Notes under the pieces: generated by a model
What the model was told of the DNA's origin: nothing
Databases searched by the model: none
The model's input: only the letters and a program-made list of their open reading frames with translations
Made by a program: the position numbers and the translations under genes
Source of the DNA: Monocercomonoides exilis
Taxonomy: Eukaryota > Preaxostyla > Oxymonadida > Polymastigidae
Assembly (NCBI GenBank): GCA_001643675.2
Contig: LSRY02000039.1
Span: 956,001-1,020,000, forward strand
Length of the DNA stretch: 64,000 nucleotides
Direction: 5' to 3'
Shown here: positions 54,457-64,000 of the stretch, in pieces
Layout: each line of letters starts with the position of its first letter
How positions within the stretch are numbered: position 1 is the stretch's first letter

Positions 54457-55599
54457 TTACTTGGCCAAGTCTTCATTCCGATCAGCTACCATCCCCAATT
54501 CTTCATGATCATCTTTAATAATTTTCATAGAACGAGGAGCAGGCGAAAATGGATTAACTGTATTACCACATGGTTTATAAGTCTCTTGATCATCAGCAGA
54601 AGGTAATCTCATACCAGCAACATATTTCCAATAATTAGTAGTATGACAGACCATATTAATTTTGCAAGTAGCCAAATTTTCATCAACGGTACCATAAGTA
54701 TTATTAAACTTATCTTGAACACCAGTACCTGCAAGAATAACAGCATCATAATACCATCTAGCACGATCCCCAAATCCATCATAACGAGTATGTTTTTTAG
54801 GGTATATTTTACATTCATATTCTGTGACATAATTAGTATCACCTGTAACCCTAAGCAACTTATCAATATACAACTGAACACCATACTGCTTACACCAAAT
54901 ACGCCTAAAATTTTTAACATAACCACTAGTAATTAACTCCGGATACTTAAACATAGTATATATTATATTCTTTAAATCATTATTTTCATTAGGTCTATAA
55001 CCCCATTTACGGAACACAAGGACCCTAACATAAGGAACTTGCCAATATCTCTGAGCATCACCAGGATTTACAGGTCCAACATTAAATGTAAATTTATACC
55101 TAGACATATAATTTATATAATCCGACCTTTGTATATCATCACCAGCAGGAGTAGTAGACTCCATCTGAATAATTTGATTTTGAGGAATCTGAACTAAATC
55201 AATAGGATTAAGAGTAGTATAAGACAATGCATAATTATAAGCTGTAAAAGTCTCAACAGTATGATCAACTGAATAATATATATCCGGTCTATTTTTATAT
55301 AACCATGTAACATACTTAGATCTCGCCTTTTTAAAAATCTTTCTCTTCTTTATCTTATATCTTATCTTAGCCTTTCTACCACGACGCCTCTTTTTAAGAA
55401 GACCCATACCTGTTTGCTTAGTCTGCTTCCAGTTCTCTACTCTCCCCTGACCATAACGACGAACAGCTTGAAGAGTTTTACGACGTGACTCCTCACCTTT
55501 TCGTAGATAGTACAACAACGCCTTATTGATACCGGGGTACCTATAGTATTTACGCTTTGCAAATCTATGGAATGACTTATATCTTCTTCGGCCATCCAT
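54457..55599 (-). CDS. cap: CRESS virus capsid protein, copy 4 (intact)
   Basis: Full 380-aa frame, the same protein as copy 2. Confidence 0.88.
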   Translation of the reverse strand: MDGRRRYKSFHRFAKRKYYRYPGINKALLYYLRKGEESRRKTLQAVRRYGQGRVENWKQTKQTGMGLLKKRRRGRKAKIRYKIKKRKIFKKARSKYVTWLYKNRPDIYYSVDHTVETFTAYNYALSYTTLNPIDLVQIPQNQIIQMESTTPAGDDIQRSDYINYMSRYKFTFNVGPVNPGDAQRYWQVPYVRVLVFRKWGYRPNENNDLKNIIYTMFKYPELITSGYVKNFRRIWCKQYGVQLYIDKLLRVTGDTNYVTEYECKIYPKKHTRYDGFGDRARWYYDAVILAGTGVQDKFNNTYGTVDENLATCKINMVCHTTNYWKYVAGMRLPSADDQETYKPCGNTVNPFSPAPRSMKIIKDDHEELGMVADRNEDLAK

Positions 55600-55674
55600 T
55601 TTTAATAATGATATTCCCTTTTTGGTCAGGTCAATTTTACCATAATTTTTTCAGCCGTGACAGAGGTTGTGACA

Positions 55675-55706
55675 GGGGTTGCCTGGTAATACTAGCAGGC
55701 AACCCC
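55675..55706 (-). other. CRESS replication origin stem-loop, copy 4
   Basis: Identical stem-loop and iterons, 2990 bp after copy 3. Confidence 0.93.
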
Positions 55707-55838
55707 CTACACAAAAAATAAAATAGTGGGTATGATCAAAAATTTAATTTCTCCGTTTCTCCGAAATAAATAAAATAGTGGGTAAGTTGACTATTTAGGA
55801 AGTTATTAAAACATAAAACTGACATTTTTGTGACACAT

Positions 55839-56817
55839 ATGCAAAGACAACAACATAGAGCTTACTGTTTCACTTTAAATAATTACACAGAAGAAGAAGA
55901 ATTTCATATAATACAATTAAATTATAATTACCTAGTATTCGGTTACGAAGAAGGTGAAGAAGAACATACACCTCATTTACAAGGATATATACAATTTAAA
56001 AGACAAAAAGACTGGCACAAAGTGAAGGATATGTTCCCAATAAGAACTCATTTAGAGCCTGCACACGGATCACCACAACAAAACATAGACTACTGCACAA
56101 AGCAAGGTAACTGGAAGGAATTTGGTGAAAGACCTCAACCCGGAAAAAGAACTGACCTAGCAAGAGTAGCTCAGAAAGTAGTAGAAGGCACAAAGGTTTC
56201 TGACTTAGCAAAAGAAGAACCAGAGATAACAACTAAATACTATAAAGGCCTAACTTTCCTACAAGCACAAGTAAACTGGGACAAGAGAGGTCAAAGAGAA
56301 AAAAAGAAGACATACTTACTGGATATGGGGTGCAAGCGGAACAGGAAAAACATACTTCAGTTGCGAGCAATTAAAGAAGATGCCTGGATATAGAAAAAGC
56401 GAATTCTACATGTGGCCAAAGAGCAAAGACTTCATAGACGCTTACCAAGGAGAGAAATATGCACTATTCGATGACTTTAGAGCTGAAGGAAGTATGGACT
56501 TCGACACTTGGCTAAGACTTTGCGACCCTTGGATGAACCCTACAATATCTATAAAAGGTGCAAGCGCCACTTGGAGCCCTGATGTAATATTCTTTACAAG
56601 CATAATGCCACCTGAAACATGCTGGCTGTCACAGAAAAAACTAAGCGCTGAAGATACCAACCAAATAAGAAGAAGGGTACATGTCATAGATATTGCTGAC
56701 TGTGACGTCCACATACCAGAAGTACCAGATGATGAGCCTGAATTAGTACAACATGCCTTAATGATGTTAGTAACTAACATGTCTATTAACACAGACTTAG
56801 ATTTATCACATCAATAG
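55839..56817 (+). pseudogene. rep: CRESS virus Rep, copy 4 (frameshift)
   Basis: One extra A in the A run near 56299-56305, just before Walker A, separates the endonuclease half from the helicase half. The helicase half is open again from 56380. Glu205. Confidence 0.8.
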
Positions 56818-56842
56818 GAGGGCTTCGCACGGATGACTCGTC

Positions 56843-56868
56843 GCTACGCGCGCTCCCGTCGCGCTAGC
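56843..56868 (+). other. GC-rich hairpin after Rep, copy 4
   Basis: Same hairpin as at 47863. Confidence 0.6.
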
Positions 56869-57065
56869 TCCTCAAACACCAAGACGCCAATTTAAGATGC
56901 AGTTATAGTTAAAAAGAGTAATATACTTATAATATTTTTTATATATTTTTCCGAATTTAATTTTTCCGAATTTTAAGGGACACCCACAACATATTTTTTA
57001 TATACTTAAATAAGTAGTCATTAAAACATACAAATGGCATTTTTTGTGACAGAGGTCAAGTGAAC

Positions 57066-57329
57066 ATGTCTGAAATTAACTTATCTTGGACTGAGAATGA
57101 ATATTTAAAGGCATCTAACACCCTAAGATTTGTAACCTTGCAGATACAGAGACTAACTGACATCATAAACAGCAGCAAAGAAATAGACGCCGTGCCGGAT
57201 GCAGCCTGGGAAGAATTGGATAACCTAACAATAAGAAGAAATGCCTTATTAGTCTATATTAACAAACTTTTGAACGACCGTTTTGAATTTTTAACATGTC
57301 ACGAACAAGAAATAAAACAAGAATCCTAA
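57066..57329 (+). CDS. Viral small ORF, unit 5
   Basis: Same 87-aa protein; 6-T run upstream. Confidence 0.65.
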   Translation: MSEINLSWTENEYLKASNTLRFVTLQIQRLTDIINSSKEIDAVPDAAWEELDNLTIRRNALLVYINKLLNDRFEFLTCHEQEIKQES

Positions 57330-57448
57330 TTTGACATTATTTATTTATTTTTTAGAAATGAAAAAATAAAAAATAAAATTTTAAAAACTAAAATATAATA
57401 ATATATAAAAAAATTGGTAGGAATGGTATCCGAACCGGGAGCGCTTCT

Positions 57449-58589
57449 TTACTTGGCCAAGTCTTCATTCCGATCAGCTACCATCCCCAATTCTTCATGA
57501 TCATCTTTAATAATTTTCATAGAACGAGGAGCAGGCGAAAATGGATTAACTGTATTACCACATGGTTTATAAGTCTCTTGATCATCAGCAGAAGGTAATC
57601 TCATACCAGCAACATATTTCCAATAATTAGTAGTATGACAGACCATATTAATTTTGCAAGTAGCCAAATTTTCATCAACGGTACCATAAGTATTATTAAA
57701 CTTATCTTGAACACCAGTACCTGCAAGAATAACAGCATCATAATACCATCTAGCACGATCCCCAAATCCATCATAACGAGTATGTTTTTTAGGGTATATT
57801 TTACATTCATATTCTGTGACATAATTAGTATCACCTGTAACCCTAAGCAACTTATCAATATACAACTGAACACCATACTGCTTACACCAAATACGCCTAA
57901 AATTTTTAACATAACCACTAGTAATTAACTCCGGATACTTAAACATAGTATATATTATATTCTTTAAATCATTATTTTCATTAGGTCTATAACCCCATTT
58001 ACGGAACACAAGGACCCTAACATAAGGAACTTGCCAATATCTCTGAGCATCACCAGGATTTACAGGTCCAACATTAAATGTAAATTTATACCTAGACATA
58101 TAATTTATATAATCCGACCTTTGTATATCATCACCAGCAGGAGTAGTAGACTCCATCTGAATAATTTGATTTTGAGGAATCTGAACTAAATCAATAGGAT
58201 TAAGAGTAGTATAAGACAATGCATAATTATAAGCTGTAAAAGTCTCAACAGTATGATCAACTGAATAATATATATCCGGTCTATTTTTATATAACCATGT
58301 AACATACTTAGATCTCGCCTTTTAAAAATCTTTCTCTTCTTTATCTTATATCTTATCTTAGCCTTTCTACCACGACGCCTCTTTTAAGAAGACCCATACC
58401 TGTTTGCTTAGTCTGCTTCCAGTTCTCTACTCTCCCCTGACCATAACGACGAACAGCTTGAAGAGTTTTACGACGTGACTCCTCACCTTTTCGTAGATAG
58501 TACAACAACGCCTTATTGATACCGGGGTACCTATAGTATTTACGCTTTGCAAATCTATGGAATGACTTATATCTTCTTCGGCCATCCAT
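57449..58589 (-). pseudogene. cap: Viral capsid, copy 5 (two frameshifts)
   Basis: Two T runs in the basic N-terminal region (near 58320 and 58382) are each one base shorter than in intact copies, closing the frame. The jelly-roll part (57449-58219) is open and unchanged. Confidence 0.8.
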
Positions 58590-58664
58590 TTTTAATAATG
58601 ATATTCCCTTTTTGGTCAGGTCAATTTTACCATAATTTTTTCAGCCGTGACAGAGGTTGTGACA

Positions 58665-58696
58665 GGGGTTGCCTGGTAATACTAGCAGGCAACCCC
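58665..58696 (-). other. CRESS replication origin stem-loop, copy 5
   Basis: Identical stem-loop and iterons, 2990 bp after copy 4. Confidence 0.93.
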
Positions 58697-58828
58697 CTAC
58701 ACAAAAAATAAAATAGTGGGTATGATCAAAAATTTAATTTCTCCGTTTCTCCGAAATAAATAAAATAGTGGGTAAGTTGACTATTTAGGAAGTTATTAAA
58801 ACATAAAACTGACATTTTTGTGACACAT

Positions 58829-59807
58829 ATGCAAAGACAACAACATAGAGCTTACTGTTTCACTTTAAATAATTACACAGAAGAAGAAGAATTTCATATA
58901 ATACAATTAAATTATAATTACCTAGTATTCGGTTACGAAGAAGGTGAAGAAGAACATACACCTCATTTACAAGGATATATACAATTTAAAAGACAAAAAG
59001 ACTGGCACAAAGTGAAGGATATGTTCCCAATAAGAACTCATTTAGAGCCTGCACACGGATCACCACAACAAAACATAGACTACTGCACAAAGCAAGGTAA
59101 CTGGAAGGAATTTGGTGAAAGACCTCAACCCGGAAAAAGAACTGACCTAGCAAGAGTAGCTCAGAAAGTAGTAGAAGGCACAAAGGTTTCTGACTTAGCA
59201 AAAGAAGAACCAGAGATAACAACTAAATACTATAAAGGCCTAACTTTCCTACAAGCACAAGTAAACTGGGACAAGAGAGGTCAAAGAGAAAAAAGAAGAC
59301 ATACTTACTGGATATGGGGTGCAAGCGGAACAGGAAAAACATACTTCAGTTGCGAGCAATTAAAGAAGATGCCTGGATATAGAAAAAAGCGAATTCTACA
59401 TGTGGCCAAAGAGCAAAGACTTCATAGACGCTTACCAAGGAGAGAAATATGCACTATTCGATGACTTTAGAGCTGAAGGAAGTATGGACTTCGACACTTG
59501 GCTAAGACTTTGCGACCCTTGGATGAACCCTACAATATCTATAAAAGGTGCAAGCGCCACTTGGAGCCCTGATGTAATATTCTTTACAAGCATAATGCCA
59601 CCTGAAACATGCTGGCTGTCACAGAAAAAACTAAGCGCTGAAGATACCAACCAAATAAGAAGAAGGGTACATGTCATAGATATTGCTGACTGTGACGTCC
59701 ACATACCAGAAGTACCAGATGATGAGCCTGAATTAGTACAACATGCCTTAATGATGTTAGTAACTAACATGTCTATTAACACAGACTTAGATTTATCACA
59801 TCAATAG
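58829..59807 (+). pseudogene. rep: CRESS virus Rep, copy 5 (frameshift)
   Basis: One extra A near 59383-59388, between Walker A and Walker B. The downstream frame reopens at 59400. Glu205. Confidence 0.8.
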
Positions 59808-59832
59808 GAGGGCTTCGCACGGATGACTCGTC

Positions 59833-59858
59833 GCTACGCGCGCTCCCGTCGCGCTAGC
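59833..59858 (+). other. GC-rich hairpin after Rep, copy 5
   Basis: Same hairpin as at 47863. Confidence 0.6.
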
Positions 59859-60055
59859 TCCTCAAACACCAAGACGCCAATTTAAGATGCAGTTATAGTT
59901 AAAAAGAGTAATATACTTATAATATTTTTTATATATTTTTCCGAATTTAATTTTTCCGAATTTTAAGGGACACCCACAACATATTTTTTATATACTTAAA
60001 TAAGTAGTCATTAAAACATACAAATGGCATTTTTTGTGACAGAGGTCAAGTGAAC

Positions 60056-60319
60056 ATGTCTGAAATTAACTTATCTTGGACTGAGAATGAATATTTAAAG
60101 GCATCTAACACCCTAAGATTTGTAACCTTGCAGATACAGAGACTAACTGACATCATAAACAGCAGCAAAGAAATAGACGCCGTGCCGGATGCAGCCTGGG
60201 AAGAATTGGATAACCTAACAATAAGAAGAAATGCCTTATTAGTCTATATTAACAAACTTTTGAACGACCGTTTTGAATTTTTAACATGTCACGAACAAGA
60301 AATAAAACAAGAATCCTAA
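60056..60319 (+). CDS. Viral small ORF, unit 6
   Basis: Same 87-aa protein; 6-T run upstream. Confidence 0.65.
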   Translation: MSEINLSWTENEYLKASNTLRFVTLQIQRLTDIINSSKEIDAVPDAAWEELDNLTIRRNALLVYINKLLNDRFEFLTCHEQEIKQES

Positions 60320-60438
60320 TTTGACATTATTTATTTATTTTTTAGAAATGAAAAAATAAAAAATAAAATTTTAAAAACTAAAATATAATAATATATAAAA
60401 AAATTGGTAGGAATGGTATCCGAACCGGGAGCGCTTCT

Positions 60439-61580
60439 TTACTTGGCCAAGTCTTCATTCCGATCAGCTACCATCCCCAATTCTTCATGATCATCTTTAA
60501 TAATTTTCATAGAACGAGGAGCAGGCGAAAATGGATTAACTGTATTACCACATGGTTTATAAGTCTCTTGATCATCAGCAGAAGGTAATCTCATACCAGC
60601 AACATATTTCCAATAATTAGTAGTATGACAGACCATATTAATTTTGCAAGTAGCCAAATTTTCATCAACGGTACCATAAGTATTATTAAACTTATCTTGA
60701 ACACCAGTACCTGCAAGAATAACAGCATCATAATACCATCTAGCACGATCCCCAAATCCATCATAACGAGTATGTTTTTAGGGTATATTTTACATTCATA
60801 TTCTGTGACATAATTAGTATCACCTGTAACCCTAAGCAACTTATCAATATACAACTGAACACCATACTGCTTACACCAAATACGCCTAAAATTTTTAACA
60901 TAACCACTAGTAATTAACTCCGGATACTTAAACATAGTATATATTATATTCTTTAAATCATTATTTTCATTAGGTCTATAACCCCATTTACGGAACACAA
61001 GGACCCTAACATAAGGAACTTGCCAATATCTCTGAGCATCACCAGGATTTACAGGTCCAACATTAAATGTAAATTTATACCTAGACATATAATTTATATA
61101 ATCCGACCTTTGTATATCATCACCAGCAGGAGTAGTAGACTCCATCTGAATAATTTGATTTTGAGGAATCTGAACTAAATCAATAGGATTAAGAGTAGTA
61201 TAAGACAATGCATAATTATAAGCTGTAAAAGTCTCAACAGTATGATCAACTGAATAATATATATCCGGTCTATTTTTATATAACCATGTAACATACTTAG
61301 ATCTCGCCTTTTTAAAAATCTTTCTCTTCTTTATCTTATATCTTATCTTAGCCTTTCTACCACGACGCCTCTTTTTAAGAAGACCCATACCTGTTTGCTT
61401 AGTCTGCTTCCAGTTCTCTACTCTCCCCTGACCATAACGACGAACAGCTTGAAGAGTTTTACGACGTGACTCCTCACCTTTTCGTAGATAGTACAACAAC
61501 GCCTTATTGATACCGGGGTACCTATAGTATTTACGCTTTGCAAATCTATGGAATGACTTATATCTTCTTCGGCCATCCAT
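60439..61580 (-). pseudogene. cap: Viral capsid, copy 6 (frameshift)
   Basis: A T run near 60775-60779 is one base short, shifting the frame in the last third of the jelly roll. The N-terminal 270 codons are intact. Confidence 0.8.
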
Positions 61581-61655
61581 TTTTAATAATGATATTCCCT
61601 TTTTGGTCAGGTCAATTTTACCATAATTTTTTCAGCCGTGACAGAGGTTGTGACA

Positions 61656-61687
61656 GGGGTTGCCTGGTAATACTAGCAGGCAACCCC
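61656..61687 (-). other. CRESS replication origin stem-loop, copy 6
   Basis: Identical stem-loop and iterons, 2991 bp after copy 5. Confidence 0.93.
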
Positions 61688-61819
61688 CTACACAAAAAAT
61701 AAAATAGTGGGTATGATCAAAAATTTAATTTCTCCGTTTCTCCGAAATAAATAAAATAGTGGGTAAGTTGACTATTTAGGAAGTTATTAAAACATAAAAC
61801 TGACATTTTTGTGACACAT

Positions 61820-62800
61820 ATGCAAAGACAACAACATAGAGCTTACTGTTTCACTTTAAATAATTACACAGAAGAAGAAGAATTTCATATAATACAATTA
61901 AATTATAATTACCTAGTATTCGGTTACGAAGAAGGTGAAGAAGAACATACACCTCATTTACAAGGATATATACAATTTAAAAGACAAAAAGACTGGCACA
62001 AAGTGAAGGATATGTTCCCAATAAGAACTCATTTAGAGCCTGCACACGGATCACCACAACAAAACATAGACTACTGCACAAAGCAAGGTAACTGGAAGGA
62101 ATTTGGTGAAAGACCTCAACCCGGAAAAAGAACTGACCTAGCAAGAGTAGCTCAGAAAGTAGTAGAAGGCACAAAGGTTTCTGACTTAGCAAAAGAAGAA
62201 CCAGAGATAACAACTAAATACTATAAAGGCCTAACTTTCCTACAAGCACAAGTAAACTGGGACAAGAGAGGTCAAAGAGAAAAAAAGAAAGACATACTTA
62301 CTGGATATGGGGTGCAAGCGGAACAGGAAAAACATACTTCAGTTGCGAGCAATTAAAGAAGATGCCTGGATATAGAAAAAAGCGAATTCTACATGTGGCC
62401 AAAGAGCAAAGACTTCATAGACGCTTACCAAGGAGTGAAATATGCACTATTCGATGACTTTAGAGCTGAAGGAAGTATGGACTTCGACACTTGGCTAAGA
62501 CTTTGCGACCCTTGGATGAACCCTACAATATCTATAAAAGGTGCAAGCGCCACTTGGAGCCCTGATGTAATATTCTTTACAAGCATAATGCCACCTGAAA
62601 CATGCTGGCTGTCACAGAAAAAACTAAGCGCTGAAGATACCAACCAAATAAGAAGAAGGGTACATGTCATAGATATTGCTGACTGTGACGTCCACATACC
62701 AGAAGTACCAGATGATGAGCCTGAATTAGTACAACATGCCTTAATGATGTTAGTAACTAACATGTCTATTAACACAGACTTAGATTTATCACATCAATAG
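61820..62800 (+). pseudogene. rep: CRESS virus Rep, copy 6 (frameshifts, Val205)
   Basis: Extra A's near 62280-62289 and near 62376-62381 break the frame around Walker A. The helicase C-terminal part reopens at 62393. It carries Val205 like copy 2. Confidence 0.8.
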
Positions 62801-62825
62801 GAGGGCTTCGCACGGATGACTCGTC

Positions 62826-62851
62826 GCTACGCGCGCTCCCGTCGCGCTAGC
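62826..62851 (+). other. GC-rich hairpin after Rep, copy 6
   Basis: Same hairpin as at 47863. Confidence 0.6.
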
Positions 62852-63049
62852 TCCTCAAACACCAAGACGCCAATTTAAGATGCAGTTATAGTTAAAAAGA
62901 GTAATATACTTATAATATTTTTTATATATTTTTCCGAATTTAATTTTTCCGAATTTTAAGGGACACCCACAACATATTTTTTATATACTTAAATAAGTAG
63001 TCATTAAAACATACAAATGGCATTTTTTTGTGACAGAGGTCAAGTGAAC

Positions 63050-63313
63050 ATGTCTGAAATTAACTTATCTTGGACTGAGAATGAATATTTAAAGGCATCT
63101 AACACCCTAAGATTTGTAACCTTGCAGATACAGAGACTAACTGACATCATAAACAGCAGCAAAGAAATAGACGCCGTGCCGGATGCAGCCTGGGAAGAAT
63201 TGGATAACCTAACAATAAGAAGAAATGCCTTATTAGTCTATATTAACAAACTTTTGAACGACCGTTTTGAATTTTTAACATGTCACGAACAAGAAATAAA
63301 ACAAGAATCCTAA
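63050..63313 (+). CDS. Viral small ORF, unit 7
   Basis: Same 87-aa protein; 7-T run upstream, so the ATG at 63017 is in frame, as in unit 3. Confidence 0.65.
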   Translation: MSEINLSWTENEYLKASNTLRFVTLQIQRLTDIINSSKEIDAVPDAAWEELDNLTIRRNALLVYINKLLNDRFEFLTCHEQEIKQES

Positions 63314-63433
63314 TTTGACATTATTTATTTATTTTTTAGAAATGAAAAAAATAAAAAATAAAATTTTAAAAACTAAAATATAATAATATATAAAAAAATT
63401 GGTAGGAATGGTATCCGAACCGGGAGCGCTTCT

Positions 63434-64000
63434 TTACTTGGCCAAGTCTTCATTCCGATCAGCTACCATCCCCAATTCTTCATGATCATCTTTAATAATT
63501 TTCATAGAACGAGGAGCAGGCGAAAATGGATTAACTGTATTACCACATGGTTTATAAGTCTCTTGATCATCAGCAGAAGGTAATCTCATACCAGCAACAT
63601 ATTTCCAATAATTAGTAGTATGACAGACCATATTAATTTTGCAAGTAGCCAAATTTTCATCAACGGTACCATAAGTATTATTAAACTTATCTTGAACACC
63701 AGTACCTGCAAGAATAACAGCATCATAATACCATCTAGCACGATCCCCAAATCCATCATAACGAGTATGTTTTTTAGGGTATATTTTACATTCATATTCT
63801 GTGACATAATTAGTATCACCTGTAACCCTAAGCAACTTATCAATATACAACTGAACACCATACTGCTTACACCAAATACGCCTAAAATTTTTAACATAAC
63901 CACTAGTAATTAACTCCGGATACTTAAACATAGTATATATTATATTCTTTAAATCATTATTTTCATTAGGTCTATAACCCCATTTACGGAACACAAGGAC
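63434..64000 (-). CDS. cap: CRESS virus capsid protein, copy 7 (cut by window edge)
   Basis: The C-terminal 189 codons are open and match the intact copies. The gene, and therefore the array, continues past the window. Confidence 0.85.
   Translation of the reverse strand, partial: VLVFRKWGYRPNENNDLKNIIYTMFKYPELITSGYVKNFRRIWCKQYGVQLYIDKLLRVTGDTNYVTEYECKIYPKKHTRYDGFGDRARWYYDAVILAGTGVQDKFNNTYGTVDENLATCKINMVCHTTNYWKYVAGMRLPSADDQETYKPCGNTVNPFSPAPRSMKIIKDDHEELGMVADRNEDLAK

Larger units (their letters stand above)
45486..64000. repeat. Head-to-tail tandem array of a ~2.99-kb circular ssDNA virus genome
   Basis: Origin-to-origin distances are 2995, 2994, 2990, 2990 and 2991 bp. Every unit has the same order: Rep (+), GC hairpin, small ORF (+), capsid (-), origin. 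There is no spacer between units, so each monomer closes on itself as a circle would. Most differences are homopolymer lengths, plus a few substitutions such as codon 205 of Rep. At least five full monomers are present and the array continues beyond the right edge. Confidence 0.93.

Noticed and set aside
45486-64000. CRISPR array or satellite DNA
   Set aside because: The repeat unit is a complete 2.99-kb genome with genes and an origin, not short repeats with spacers.

Overview
The window looks like nuclear DNA of an intron-rich, AT-rich protist, most likely an oxymonad flagellate close to Monocercomonoides. The reasons are a surface beta-helix receptor ending in a degenerate kinase domain, five members of a three-exon helical gene family that I associate with that lineage, short GT(GC)-AG introns of 56-71 nt, many AAG/CTT tracts and a standard genetic code. 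The lineage is an inference; no rRNA gene is present to confirm it.

Layout. 1-4209: 3' part of a large receptor-like gene. 6400-7856: first helical-family gene (minus). 7.9-12.2 kb: gene-poor, with one small inverted-repeat element. 12.3-15.0 kb: an intron-rich, low-complexity minus-strand gene that I cannot name. 15.8-17.8 kb: a broken pogo-like transposase split by a 753-bp non-autonomous element. 18.5-19.2 kb: another inverted-repeat element. 20.7-21.9 kb: an unrecognised 425-aa gene. 22.3-24.0 kb: a decayed or multi-exon gene. 24.1-27.2 kb: two convergent helical-family genes. 27.8-28.6 kb: a repeat-derived segment. 29.3-30.7 kb: pieces of a DOCK-family exchange factor on opposite strands. 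33.1-34.4 and 36.7-38.1 kb: two more helical-family genes. 38-42 kb: low complexity plus a second copy of the 16-kb element.

From about 42.18 kb to the right edge the window holds sequence of a circovirus-like CRESS DNA virus. From about 45.5 kb it is a head-to-tail array with a monomer of 2990-2995 bp: an 87-aa ORF (plus), a 380-aa capsid gene (minus), a stem-loop origin carrying TAGTATTAC on the capsid strand, and a 325-aa Rep (plus). Rep has rolling-circle motifs I-III, Walker A and Walker B, but lacks the usual motif C asparagine. There are six Rep copies (two intact), seven capsid copies (two intact, four broken, one cut by the window edge), seven copies of the small ORF and six origins. 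Nearly every break is a one-base change in a homopolymer. The first capsid copy is a chimera whose last third comes from a divergent, decayed relative. It is separated from an isolated copy of the small ORF by 3 kb holding a broken PIF/Harbinger-like transposase.

The most interesting material is this array: a monomeric circular ssDNA virus genome repeated at least five times in a protist contig, joined to older viral and transposon debris. Whether it is a chromosomal concatemer or an episome looped in by the assembler is the key open question.
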